DNA from: Salvator merianae
Lineage: Eukaryota; Chordata; Lepidosauria; Squamata; Teiidae
Assembly: GCA_003586115.2 (NCBI GenBank)
Contig: QVOM02000023.1
Location: forward strand, 3,785,284-3,849,283
Direction: 5' to 3'
Length of the DNA stretch: 64,000 nucleotides
The translations under genes were made by a program, and so were the position numbers. The notes beneath the pieces are model-generated. The model was not told where the DNA came from. It did not search any database and worked only from the letters and a program-made list of their open reading frames with translations. Below, piece by piece: positions 1 to 12,189 of the stretch (position 1 is its first letter; each line of letters begins with the position of its first letter).

Positions 1-296
1 TCTTGCAGTTTAATCTGCCCTTACTGGGTCAAATGCAGTTCATTTGGGTCTTTATAGCCAGAGCAAATCCCTGAGTGGGCACATGCTCCAAGTTTTTGCC
101 CTGGTGGGATGTGTCTTTATTTTTTTAAAAAATATAATTTTATTAAAGATTTTTCCATTACACTAAACATTAGAAAAGAACAAGGAAAGAAGTTAGAAAA
201 AGGCAAAACGAAAGAAAAAAAAAGGTATCTTTCTTAATTTCAGACCAGACTTTAATACAGTTATTTTGAAACAAGACATAATTCTTATTAGTCCTA

Positions 297-757
297 GGCT
301 GTGTCCAGATGGGGTCTAAAATGTCAGATTATCCGGGGGTTATGTTGGCATTGCCACATATATCTGTGTCAATCCCAACAAAGACCTGGGAAGAAGGGGT
401 GAAATCCTGCATTGGCTGCATTCAGGAAAAATTAACTCCCACAGTGGGTTTTCCCAAAACAGTGATAGTGGTTTACCTGTCTGGATGCTTTTTCCCATGA
501 TCTTTGGCCTGGAAATGGCTGCCACGCATGTGCGGGGTTGAATCTAGGCCAGAAAGGGCCGGCAATCACGCACTTCTGGCTATTTTGCATCATCACAATA
601 CCTGAATGTACGAAGCACACCACTGGGGAAGCAAGCATCCAAACAGGTGACTCGCACTTGCTGGGTAATTTTGCCCTCGTTTGGCAGGAACGGTGAGAAG
701 CAGATTGTAGGATCTCAACAAGATCTTGCATTTTCCTCTCACTGTCTGGAGGCAGCC
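297..757. mobile_element. Non-autonomous DNA element, family C (copy 1)
   Basis: About 460 bp bounded by inverted ends GGCTGTGTCCAGAT and GTCTGGAGGCAGCC, with a full-length relative at 38113-38564. Shared internal landmarks are GTTGGCATTGCCACA, CAGTGATAGTGGTTTACCTG and CTGGCTATTTTGCA. No coding capacity. Confidence 0.7.
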
Positions 758-835
758 CAGGTTATTCCCAGATATTTCACTTTTTAAAAAGCCTTTAAAC
801 CAGATTTCTCCATCAACTTCCCTTGATCTTCCATT

Positions 836-1205
836 GTCATAGAATCACAGAGTTGGAAGGGACATCCAGGCTCATTGAGTCCAACCCCCTGCTGCATGCA
901 GGATTCACTAAACCATGCCAGACAGATATCCGTCCAGCCTTTCCTTAAAGACCTCCAGCAAAGGAGAGCTCCCCACCCCCTGGGCAACCTGTTCCAATGA
1001 CTGATCACCCTTACTGTCAGGAAGTTTTTTCTAATATCTAGTCTGTATCTACTCCCTTGAAGTTTCATCCCGCTGTTTCTAGTCCTTCCTTCTTGTGTGA
1101 GTGAGAATAGGGCCAATCCTTCTACACTGTGAAGCCCTTCAGATACTTGAAAACAGCTACCATGTCTCCTCAGTTTTCTCTTCTGCAGGCTAAACATTCC
1201 TAGAT
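836..1205 (-). mobile_element. CR1 LINE fragment, 3' part
   Basis: The plus strand begins TCATAGAATCACAGAGTTGGAAGGG, the reverse complement of the typical CR1 3' end. A minus-strand frame encodes the ORF2 C terminus ([20 protein letters not shown]). Confidence 0.85.
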
Positions 1206-1329
1206 CATGCTTCTATGAACTTTTTTGATTCCTGATTATTAACCTTAAAACCTTCCAATACCCACAAATTGTTTAGTTCTTTTTCTTTAAAATATCTAGT
1301 GAGCTCTGTGCTTGTATCCTTCCAGTGGG

Positions 1330-1795
1330 CTTCCTTATGCACCTGGTGGCCACTGGGAGAAGCGTCTGCTGGACTAGGTGGGTCATGGGTCCAATCCAGT
1401 GGGGCATTTTTACATTGTTATGCCTCCAAAGGGCAGCTGCTAGAAGACCTTGAGCAGGCCAAGCTGTGTGCTCACAGCCTTTTGGTGGGTTTCCCTGTAC
1501 ACTGGAAGAACAGTGCACTGGACTGGATGGGCCCTGGGTCCAATCCAGTGGGATATTTCTTATGTTCTTCTATTCATGGAAGCCAGGGCTATCAAAGGCT
1601 ATTAGCCCTGATGGCAGTAGGAGGTGGTCTAACTCTGAAGACCAGCTGTTGGGAGACTGTGAGCAGAGCAAGCTGTGTGCTTATGTCCTGCTGCTCGGTT
1701 TCCTTGGTCAGCTGGTCTAGTACTGGGAAAACAGACTGCTGGATTAGACAGGCCATGGGCCCAATCCACTGCAGTATTTATTATCTTCTATGTAG
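1330..1795 (+). repeat. Tandem LINE-tail repeats (three units)
   Basis: Three related units, each ending in GGGCCCTGGGTCCAATCCAGTG-like text followed by a (T/A)TTATGTTCTTC tail, at about 1370-1420, 1525-1570 and 1745-1790. They resemble the repeated 3' tails of the L2-type LINE seen elsewhere in the window. The preceding 1-296 shows only AT-rich sequence. Confidence 0.6.
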
Positions 1796-1918
1796 CCATC
1801 AGGCCGAAATAAAATTCTCCATCACTGTTCTGCATGTTCACGGACCGCTGGACTTCCCCTCCTCCAGAACAGAAGAGGAAGTTGGGAGAAGTAAGGCAAA
1901 CCTGTCGTTTTAGGTTAC

Positions 1919-4900
1919 CTGGCACCTCCACTCCGTAGACCACCACATCCGTCATGTTCAGGATCCGGCTGAGGGTCCCCTCCACTTCCGTCGTGGAAAC
2001 GTTCTCGCCCTTCCAGCGGAACGTGTCGCCAGTGCGGTCTCGGAAGTACATGTAGCCCAGCTCGTCCATGACCAGCACATCTCCTGAGGGAGAGGGGAGG
2101 ACCACGGGATAAGATCTGAAGGCCGCGAGATTCTGCCTCCCAACAGGCCCAAGTTTAAAACCAATCCTTCTGTTATTTTAGTTATATTTCTATCCCGCCC
2201 TGTACCCAAAGGTCTCAGGGTGGGTCACAAGAACATCACTATAAAAACAGATAAAATAGATGAGTTGAAGCACTAACACTGCCTGCATGGGGAGGGGATG
2301 CTATTCCCTCAGCCAAACACCAAGGCAAAGAAGTGCATCTTCACCAGACATCTAAAAACATACAATGGGGGCACCTGATGCCCCTCAGAAGGGAAGCTAT
2401 TTCATTGTCTGGGGCTACTACCAAGAAGGCCCTCCCCCATATCTCTATCCCCTTAACTGCGGAAGGGGGTGGTCCCACCAAGAGAGCCTCACTGGCAGAT
2501 CCCAGGGCACGGGCAGGTCTGTATGGGAGGAGGCATTCCTTTAGATATTTGAGGCTGTTATTGATGTTTCAAAAGCAAGAGCACTATTGCTGTTTTAGTT
2601 AATCTATTTTATCTACTTTTATAATGATTTTATTATGACTTGCCCTGAGACCTTCAGGTATAGGGTGGGATAGAAATATAAATAAATAACATGGATAGAT
2701 AAATAAATAAATATTAATATAACCAAGATCCAGGGAGTCTAGAGGAAACTGTAAGATTGTAGAAGTACCCAAAGAGGAGCACCCCTATGAACCTACGTGG
2801 TCCAACCATCTGAGGTTTACTTGTGAGAAAGTGTCAGTAACCAACGCTTTCCAGGTTTTTTTCCCCTTTTGCCCAAAGCTCCCCAGAAATGCTTGTTTTC
2901 TGCTTCCATTGTTAAATACGCATTATGGTATTTGTGAAGAAATACTGAACCCCACTCCTGGTTAAGGCCAGGGCACTGCTGTACGGGAACCAAAAGCCAT
3001 ACCTGTGAGATACGCATGGTCACCTTTGGAGAAGACATCGTGAGCGACTTTCTTGTTGTTGGCTTCGTTGTTCAGGTAGCCGTCAAATCGTTGCAGGGGG
3101 TCGCTCTGAACAATGCGTCCGACCAGCTGTCCGGGCTCCCCTGTGATCAAGGAAGGAAGAAAGGAAAAGAGGTTGGATCGGGTGAAGTCAAGTGAAATCA
3201 GGTGAACTCAGGGGTGACCGGCATGATCAGAAGCTCTTGCCCTGGCCACACACCGGTTCGCAGGCTTCGACGGAATTCTGCATAGTGCTGGGTGCCCTGC
3301 GTGAAATATTTCCTTCAGACACCAGAAAAGATAGAAAAGGTACAAAGCAAAAGGAATGGAAGAGAATTTCAGTGACGCAGCATTTTTAGGTGAACCAACT
3401 AGGAAAAGAGTAAAGGAGAGAGAAAACTGGACAGACCTGGAGCTTGACATGAGCTATGAAAACTCTAATCCTTGGCCTTACTTTCTGTCCCCACCCTGGG
3501 CCTATGTGGTGAAGGGTGATTTACAATAGACTGAAAGTGACAGAGAACTTTTATCCATTGTTTCAGACAATGGCTACAAAGAAAAATCAAGCATTTCTTA
3601 CTTTCTTGAGAGGGCCTTAAGGGTGAAAGTAATTCCCAGAGTTTGGACATTTCCTTTCGGGGGCGAAACACAAAGCCCACGATGCATTGTCAAAAAGATA
3701 AAGTCGTCCAAGTTCTTTGCATCCAATGAAGCATCAGCATCCACATCTTGTTGGATTCCAAGTTCCCATTGGCCCCAGTCATCCCAGCCAAGAATTAGGT
3801 GGTGGAAGGTGGAATCTAACCAGACGCAGTGGGCAGCCTATTTCTGACTCTACCGTTCCCCTTGGAAACCTTCAGTTCCGTCGTATTATCCCACCTCACC
3901 TGGTTTACACCGAATACAGAGCCCGTCTGGTCCCCGGATCAGCTCCATCGTATCTTCGTTTACTCTGACGAGGTTGATGGGGTAAACGTTGGGGAGGATC
4001 CTGCTGTTAAAGCCACAGGCCCCCAGCTGTAGGGAAGAAAATTTCCAAGAAATCAGCTTGAAAGCAGAGTGGTTAGACTCCTCTTCTAGTTCGCATCCTT
4101 GATTGCTAAAGGATAGCCCCAGCTAGATTCCTCTTCTAGCCCACGTCTGCTAGGATCTGGGTATTTGGATCACAAACAGGAATGCAAGGAGCTGGAAGAC
4201 AGAGGTAAGAGCCTGGGATTGCTTCCTGTCTCTGACAGGGGCGGCTAGAGACAATGGTAGGATCAAATGAAAGTCCCACAATTTGCCACCCGGAGACACC
4301 TATACTATATTGATTTTACTCTGTGGCCAAACATAGTGCCAGCAGGCAATATTCCAGAGAAAAGCCCCTTCAGAATGATCACCTATTGACTAGACTGCGT
4401 GGGGGACAGGACTACGATGGGGGCTCCATCTGCAATGGAGGGTGATCGTGCTATTTCAGAAAAATTCGCCATCAGGGTCAAGTTTTCCCGAAAGAGGGAA
4501 TCACGTGCTTTAGGGGAGATATAGCATAGCTATGGTGGAGTTGCCACAGATACTTGTGGGAATCCCACCATAACGGCATCAAAATGGCGCTATATTCCAC
4601 CACCCCCGGATGGAACTCTTGTATTCTTTTAAACTGTCCAGGAATTCAGAATAAAGAACAATATACAAGGGTTTTAAATCAGCAAAACCGAGGTTTCTCT
4701 GTCTGCCCATCTGTCACCTAAACATTATTTTTCTCTTTATTCCAAACTTTGCATTCAAACCATGCGACGTCATGACCCAAAACTGTCACTGAATCTTTTG
4801 TAAGTGCATTTTGCCAGAGTGATTTTAATAAAAATGAACATCCCATTAAGGACGGATCCTCAAAATCAAAGGTTGGCTGATGGTCTGGACATTTCTATGC

Positions 4901-7900
4901 CATTTCCTTGGCAGAGATATAGAAACAACTTGCTGAACCTGCTTCCAGGAAGATGCCGGGAATCGAACCTAGAACCCTTGATTTCCAGGCAGTTTCTCCA
5001 CCACTGAGCTATGTGTGGTCCCCCTCCAAAGACTTAGAGAGCATTCAGCTTAAAAACTATTGACAAGAAAAAGATGGGCTTCTTACCTTGTTGTCAAAAT
5101 TGCCAACACTGCAGTTACATTCAGTGGCACCATAGAATTCAGCTATCTGGGTAATACCAAAACGCTCGGTGAATTCCTTCCAAATGGACGCCCTCAGGCC
5201 GTTGCCCAGTGCCATCCGGACATGGTGCTTCCGCTCCACCTCTTTCGATGGCTGGTTCAACAGGTATCGGCAAATCTCCCCAATGTACTGCACGATCTGA
5301 AAGAGTTTGAAAAGGGAGGCAGAGGAATCACAACTTGAGCCGGGTGCATGAAGAATCAACAGTCAACAGACATAGGGCCTTCTCCATGGTAGCCCCCAGA
5401 CCAAGGAAGAGTCTTCCCTCAGAGTTGCGCCAGACTGGTAAAGGCACACCTATTTACCCTGGCCTTTGGCTGAGGAAACAGCTCCCCTCCCCAGACTTTC
5501 AGGCACTGCTATTGTTTTTAGCGGCTTCTGCTGAGCATCTCTGCTTTTGACAGGCAGATGCCTAGAAGCAATTGTTGGCCACTGTGTGAGATGGAGTGCT
5601 GGAGTAGATGGGCTGTGGCTGGATCCAGCAGGGCTTCTCTTAATTCATGGAGGACAAGTGCATTAATGCCTACTAGAATGGATACCTAGGTACTACCTCC
5701 AGGGTGGAGAGGCAGGCGGGATGCCTCTAAGGTCCATTGGCAGGGAGTCAGGAGCAGGTGAAGGTTTTGCCTTTGTCTTCTGCTTGAGAAGCCCAGAAGC
5801 CATTGGTGGGCCACTGTGTGAGACTGGATGCTGGACTAGATGGACTATGGCCTGCTCCAGCAGGGCTCCTCTTATGTTCTTATATAGAATGAATGTCCTG
5901 GTCCCACCTCCAGGCTGGAGAGAGAGACAGGATGTCTCTAAAGGCCATTTGCAGGGAGTCAAGAACAGGTGGAGGTTTTGCCTTTGTCTTCTGCTTGAGA
6001 TGCCCAGATGCAATTGGTGGGCCACTGTGTGAGACAGAATGCTGGACTGATGGGCCATGGTCTGATCCAGCAGGGCTCCTCTTATGTTCCTATTTCTTAA
6101 TATATCTGCCACTGCGCCAACAGACCACGCCGAAGATAGCACGGTGAAGAATATGCCCTGCTGTAAAAGGCCACGGGTATCGATTGCCCCCTTCCCCCGC
6201 TCACAACGGGCCTCACCCCTGTCTCACCGTACAATTGTATTTCACACAGTCTTCCCAAAAGTGAGTTGCTGAGAACTTCCTCCGGATCACCACGGTCATC
6301 CCGTGCAACAGACACTGGCCGACCCCAACAATGTTACCTAAGGGAGGACAGCAGGCAGGGAAACAATTCTGTGGGTACAGGTTTTGGGACCAATCTGATG
6401 TTTCCTCAAAAGCTTTATGAGCTGCTGAACTTTGGACCAAAGCAGGATGCATGGGCTGTTGCTGGCCTGCTATTAGGGCTGCCTACAACGCAAAAGTTCC
6501 CAGCCTCCAAAGTTGCTGTCGGGGACGCTACTTCTGCATGTCTAGTGAAACCACACCAGGTTTCGTACACCAGACTGTGCCCCGTGTGCTGTCCGCACAG
6601 GACTTGCTGGTTCTCCTATATTTGCTAGAACGTTCCATGCAAGCAGTCCGTGGTTAGAGCAGGATAAGGAGCCCTTTTTGTGCTAGAACCCGCTTCAAGC
6701 TCCGTCTGTGTGCCTGGAGGATTCTAGCAGGGGCGGGATGGCTTGTGCCAGACTGCTCCATTTCCACACCATGGTGTGGACGAAGTGATCTGGCAGGTCC
6801 CTTGGGCCGGTCTACTGGCCCAGTATGGACACAGTCTTGGATTAAAATTTAATACATAGGCAAAACAGAGCTACTCAAAATGGAGCGATGCTTTTAAAAG
6901 AACATACACCCCCAGCCCCAGACTGCAATTCATAAGACAAAGTGGAATTAAATTGCCATAAAGCAGGGCTCTCCTAACGGCTTATTTAGTGTTGAATGAG
7001 ACCAGGGCCCTTGGAAGCACAGTAGGTGCGTACTTTTGGAGCACTCTGGGCCCCATCTACACCTAAGCTTTAATCCAGCTTCAGTTCGCTTTCAGAGATA
7101 GGGAACCCATCAGCAAAGTAACAAGCTGTTGTCTGTCAGCATTATTATCTAACTCAGAAAATCCACCTTTGGATTAGATAATGCAGCAGGGAAATGTCTA
7201 GTCATTCTGCTGATGGGTTCTCTCACTCTGAAAGTGGAATCAAACTGAATTAATACTTAGGTGTAGATGAGCCCTTGGTGTTTTTTCTTTTTTATGATTA
7301 TGCTCCATACATGATTTTGGACTCGGTCTGCATGGTACGAAGAACTAATTCGTTTCCTGTGCCTTGCACCAGTTCCACACCAGTTCCACCCCTGAGCACT
7401 ATATTTAGACAACAATGGCGCCCTCCATACTTCTGTTGTAGAACAGGGGGCAGAAAAAGTAACAGGCAAGTGACATCTTCGTTCAAAAACCCGCCCTCCT
7501 AATGGTCAACCAGCAGCTGGTCCACGCTTAAATTCTCTTAAGGGGGCAGGATGGGTGATTTCCAAAGGCAGAAGGTGCTCAAGTTACCTGCGGCGTGATA
7601 CAGCGGGAGGCAATTGTATACCACATCGTCAGGCCTCATGCGGAAGCCATTATACACCAGCGTGGCCATGCGGAAATACCTGGGGCAAAGAAAAGAGAAA
7701 GAAGTGCCCAAAACGGAATTTCAGGATCCATAACAGTGACTGGTCGTAGATATTGTTCCTCTGCCCACTGGGCCAGATCGTCTTTCCCCCGCCAATTTCA
7801 CTGACCTGCAGTGCACGATAATCGCAGCTTTGGGAAGACCTGTGGTCCCGGAAGTGTAGATGTAGAACAACTTATCTAGGAGGCAAAAGCACAGAGAGAG

Positions 7901-10900
7901 GTGGAGAGTTACATCCGTAGCTGCCTTGACTGCTTCTTAGCCACAAAGCAGAAGCCAGAATGTCACAAGAAGGAGGGAAGCTTTGCCTTGGAGCAGAAAC
8001 CAAGGGTTACTGAGGCGTCTTTCTACCTAGAAGGGCAGTGGAAAAAGCCTGAGCCTGAAGGAATGGTGCCACTGAGTTGCCCGGGCATCAAAGTTTCCCC
8101 CTCGGCCTTGCCAGTGTGGTCCAAAGGAGGGCAAACGTGATACCTGGCACTGGACTGGCTGCAAGAGCTGCCAGAGGGACCATCTGTGGTCTATCCAACC
8201 ATCGACTCTTTTGACCAAGGGCCCATCCACAGCTAAGTTTTAATCCAGCTTCAGTCCCCTTTGGGATTCACAGAACCCATCAGCAAAGTGACAAATCATT
8301 TTCTTTCCACATTTTCTAACCCAAAGGTGAATTTTCTGAGTTTGATAATGGCGAAAGAAAACATCTTATGACTTCACTGATGTGTTCTAGCATTCTGAAA
8401 GTGGACCGAAGCTGCATTAAAACTTAGGTGTGGCTGGGCCCAGAAAGCCTTTTCCCTTTCCTCCAAGGCAGGGAGGGTATCTCATTCATGGTTGGGAAGA
8501 CCCTATGGGCTTTCATGGCAGAGAAGGGATTCGAACCGGGGGACTCTGGGTTCTAGCTTACTTCTTTTAACCATTGTGCCATTTGAAGGCTGCTGAGGAT
8601 TATGGGACCTAAAAACCAAAACCATCAGGAGGGCCAGAGACTTGCAGCCTGCCTTGGTTTATACAACAGGACAGTAAGCCCTGCTCCCATAACCCCTGGT
8701 TATTGACTGTGAACACTAACCCAACCCAACCCAACACAAGCCGTGTTCCATCATTGAACAGCAAGTGCCAACAAGTCAAAGATATTATGTAGATACAGCA
8801 GCCATAAAAACGAGAGAGAAGATGTGTAACAAAATTCTTCAGTGAATGGGTTTTGATCAGAGATGTTTTTGGCCCAGGAAGTCCGTGTCCCTGATCGTTC
8901 TTTGATTTTAAAATTATTTGGTATTTTATTGTCCACGTAATCTGTTTCTACTTGTATTTTGATTTTAAATAACTCTTTTACGCCTTGGTTTTTGAGTCTT
9001 TGGACTGTAATAAATTCACATACGTACGATGTATGTTTGTGCTTGTTTGGGAGACGTGCTGTGAGGCCCCTCGAGGTTCAAAAACAGGAAGTTCCTCCCC
9101 CTGGTCTGTGCCTACCTAGAAATCCTTTCTCCGATGGATTGGGTGCCTGGGGAGACGCTTTTTCAATTAATGGGTCCACATGCTCCGCGCCTGGGAGAAC
9201 ACTGTTTTCCTTCCAGTCCCCAGAACAGAAAAGGTTCATGGACTTCCCTAGGGAAGGCAACACCTCCTGCAAGGCTAGGGAAAGAGAATGGATGTCAGAA
9301 GCGAAAACCCCAGGAAGGAATTTTGTCAGCATTCAGTTATAACTCTGCATGTGACTCTTCTTCATCTCGCCCATGGAACCTCCACAGTCTTCCAGATCTG
9401 CTGACCTTCACTAGACCTAGCTGAGATCAGCCCTGGGTAGATGGCAGTCAGAGGTCAAGGAGATGGAGAAGGTCATGGATTCCCCTCCCCGACTCAAGCA
9501 CGTGACTGACTCCGCCCTCTCTGACCCATTCCCCCCTTTCCCTCCCCTGGATCCGTCCTGTCCCTTCTCACCATCGGCCAACTCGCTTCCAAACACGACA
9601 GCCTTTGACTTGGAAATATTGATACAGTGCAGCAGAGATTCCTGCCGGACGTGTGAGTTCAACAGCGCCACCTCCACGCCGATCTTGGCCATGCCGAGCC
9701 AGAGACCGACATACTGGTTGCGGGATTCCATGAACAGGGAAATCACATCCCCGGAGCGGAAGCCCCTTCCGTACAAGAAGTTGGCCACCTTGTTGGAATA
9801 GTTATCCAGGTCTTGGAATGTCCAGGTCTCCCCTGTCTCTTGGGAAATAAGAGCGGCCTTCCCGGGATGTTTCTGCACCGTTTGCTGGAAGAGTTTGGGG
9901 ATGGTGTAACGGTGTCGCACATACCACCAAACCTTCAACCGAGTCAGCAGGACAATGAGTCCTGTCCTAGAAATGAGAAAATAACACAGATCAGTTCCCT
10001 GCTGAAGATGAAATGACTGAAGCAAGACCACTCACCCCATAGCCTTCAGTCACTGCATGCATGCTTTCAAAATCCAGTATCAACCAATTCTAAGACAGGA
10101 TGAACCAACTCAAAGGCAGGACCAATCAACTCTAAGACCGGACAAACCAATTCTAAGGCAGGACGAACCAATTCTAAGACAGGACAAATGAATTCTAAGG
10201 CAGGACAAATGAATTCTAAGACAAACCAATTCTAAGATGGGACAAACCAATTCTAAGGCAGGATGAACCAATTCTAAGATAGGACAAACCAGTTCTAAGG
10301 CAGGACAAACCAACTGATGAACCAACTCTAAGACAGGATAAACCAACTCTAAGACAGGACAAACCAATTCTAAGGCAGGATGAACCAATTCTAAGGCAGG
10401 ATGAACCAATTCTAAGATAGGACAAACCAGTTCTAAGGCAGGACAAACCAACTGATGAACCAACTCTAAGACAGGACAAACCAATTCTAAGACAGGACAA
10501 ACCAATTCTAAGGCAGGATGAACCAATTCTAAGGCAGGATGAACCAATTCTAAGGCAGGATGAACCAATTCTAAGTTAGGATAAACCAGTTCCAAGGCAG
10601 GACAAACCAACTGATGAACCAACTCTAAGACAGGACAAACCAGTTCTAAGGCAGGACAAACCAATTCTAAGGCAGGACAAACCAACTGATAAACCAATTC
10701 TAAGACAGGATGAACCAACTCTAAGATAGGATGAACCAGTTCTAAGGCAGGACAAACCAATGGATGAACCAATTCTAAGGCAGGCTGGCAGTGATGTCTC
10801 TACAGAGCATATACCCTGGCACGGGTTGAGCTTTTTTCTCCTCCGCCTGCCTTCTTTTCTCACCCTGGGAATCTGTTCTGCTGCAGCCTAACTGGCTCTT

Positions 10901-12189
10901 TGGCACGAGATCAGGAATCATTGCCAAAAAAGGCTGACCTCCTGCTACTCCCTGGGCAATCAGGTTGGTTCATCTCAGTCCAAAGTGCAATGGCAGGAAC
11001 CTGCGGGTGAACTGCCTCTCTGAGCTCATTCTACCAGCCTACAGAGGAGCATTTACTATGAGTTAAATGGATGTCTTATCCTCAGCAGTTACTGAGGGTA
11101 GATTGAATGCAACTTCCTACTCTGAAGGGATATGTCCACGTGGGACAGGCAATGGGAACAATTACTCATGTCCCCCTTAATTTCTCCTGATTTATGTTGA
11201 TATGTCAACCCTCTGATCAGCAAGCTCTCTGATAATTCTGGTGATTTTTACCTTACCTATCTCCTTGCTAATCGGTATGATAATATATCCTGCTAAGTTG
11301 CTGAATCAAGATTCATTCCCCAATGACCCACATGTGGACGACTTTATGTTTCATGTATTTTATTGTTCATACATTTCATAGTTTTTAAATACGTTTTATC
11401 TTACCATCTATTTTATTTTACTAATCTAAGATTGCAATATTGAAGATATTGAAGACCAGCTATTGCAGATCATCGGCAAGGAAATTGCTGGTATGCTGAG
11501 GTCTTGATTGTGAATTTCTTAGAGGCTGGTTGGGGTCAAAAAGGGTGATGGACCACATGAACCATTATCCTGCTCCAATTGTCATGTTCTTAAAAATCAT
11601 AGAAATCAGAGGTTCCCAGGGATGTTCTTCCTGTTGTTGTTGGGTACCTCTAAATCATGGCAGACTCCTGGTCGACTGCATGGGCCTCTCTACGCAGTTT
11701 TCTTGGCAGAGACACAGAAGTGATTTGCCATTGCCTACTCCCAGGGAGAGGCTGAGGATCGAACCAACAACCCTCTGCTTTCCAGGTGTCTTTCCACAGA
11801 CTCTCCCAGACTCCATGGGCCCCTCTGCACAGTTTTCTTGGCAGAGATACAGAAGTGGTTTGCCATTGCCTACTCCCAGGGAGAGGCTGGGGATCAAACC
11901 GGTAACCCTCTGCTTTCCAGGCAGCTTGCTCTACCACTGAGCTACAGCCACTCCCCAGGGAAGCCCTACAACCAAAGGAAGCCCTGGATCAGGGAGAAAA
12001 CGTCCCAGCCTGAGCAACTCACGTGGCATCCCGTCTGATTGTCTTCAGGAAGATGCGAAGGAACTTCCATCCACCGGACCCCAGGTAGAATATCAAGAGT
12101 GCAGGTCCCACCTGGATCCATGGCAGCTCCAGGAAAAACCGGAACACCACAAAGAGCAGAAGGAGCGCCGCTAAACGCAACATGAAGTC
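1919..12189 (-). CDS. SLC27A4: Long-chain fatty acid transport protein 4 (SLC27A4/FATP4), 3' end missing
   Basis: Fatty acid transporter/acyl-CoA synthetase of the FATP family, acting in ER or plasma membrane to activate long and very long chain fatty acids. Ten coding exons read in one uninterrupted frame on the minus strand: 12189-12023 (ATG at 12183, after only 6 nt of 5'UTR), 9966-9572, 9274-9116, 7875-7806, 7679-7588, 6337-6228, 5296-5087, 4026-3900, 3140-3003 and 2083-1919, all bounded by AG/GT; phases agree at every junction. They give 542 codons of about 640. Exon 1 encodes a hydrophobic N-terminal membrane segment ([20 protein letters not shown]). The AMP-binding P-loop [14 protein letters not shown] starts at 7806-7875, FYGATECN is in 5087-5296, and the FATP signature [19 protein letters not shown] is in 1919-2083. 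FATP1 is the closest alternative; [18 protein letters not shown] and the neighbour COQ4 favour FATP4. The last one or two exons lie left of position 1, and a non-coding first exon must exist upstream. Confidence 0.93.
2160..2720. repeat. LINE 3' ends with (AAATA)n tails
   Basis: Two inverted copies of a tail containing GCCCTGAGACCTTCAGGTATAGGG (reverse-oriented at 2190-2230, forward at 2640-2670), the second ending in ATAAATAAATAA. The same tail recurs at 37400-37460, 37530-37600 and 53845-53880. Confidence 0.6.
4889..5022 (-). mobile_element. tRNA-derived SINE fragment
   Basis: On the minus strand a tRNA-like head (CATAGCTCAGTGGTGGAG, B box GGTTCGATTCC) is followed by a body shared with copies at 11650-11955 and 60956-61148 (TATCTCTGCCAAGGAAA). 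Confidence 0.7.
5340..6110 (+). repeat. LINE fragment followed by tandem L2-type tails
   Basis: 5340-5545 is a LINE C-terminal remnant (GGGCCTTCTCCATGGTAGCC...). 5555-6110 holds three head-to-tail units, each containing GGGCCACTGTGTGAGA, CTGGACTAGATGG and a CAGCAGGGCTCCTCTTATGTT end. All are inside the SLC27A4 intron between 5296 and 6228. Confidence 0.7.
7048..7274. mobile_element. Palindromic MITE, family A (copy 1)
   Basis: A fold-back element. The left arm CACCTAAGCTTTAATCCAGC is mirrored near the right end by the complementary text ending ACTTAGGTGTAGATGAGCCC. The internal arms TTATCTAACTCAGAAAATCC/GGATTAGATAATGC are also complementary. One of six copies in the window. Confidence 0.8.
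8219..8441. mobile_element. Palindromic MITE, family A (copy 2)
   Basis: GGGCCCATCCACAGCTAAG at the left, and its near-complement ending TTAGGTGTGGCTGGGCCC at the right. About 223 bp, non-coding. Confidence 0.8.
10081..10785. repeat. 21-bp minisatellite with higher-order structure
   Basis: About 33 units of a 21-bp motif (GATGAACCAATTCTAAGG + CAG). Shortened junctions (CAAACCAACTGATGAACC) recur at about 10308, 10446, 10606, 10680 and 10758, so blocks of units were copied together. Because 21 is a multiple of 3, the minus strand stays open for 220 codons ([14 protein letters not shown]); this is not a gene. It begins about 115 bp from the splice acceptor of the SLC27A4 exon at 9572-9966. Confidence 0.9.
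11640..11956 (-). mobile_element. tRNA-derived SINE, two tandem bodies
   Basis: The minus strand starts with a tRNA-like head (GTGGCTGTAGCTCAGTGGTAGAG, GGTTTGATCC). Two successive body copies each contain GGGAGTAGGCAATGGCAAA and CTCTGCCAAGAAAACTG. It lies in the intron directly beside the first SLC27A4 coding exon. Confidence 0.75.

Noticed and set aside
10110..10772. 220-codon open frame on the minus strand
   Set aside because: It is made wholly of the 21-bp minisatellite (ALELVHP-type repeats) and has no conserved domain.
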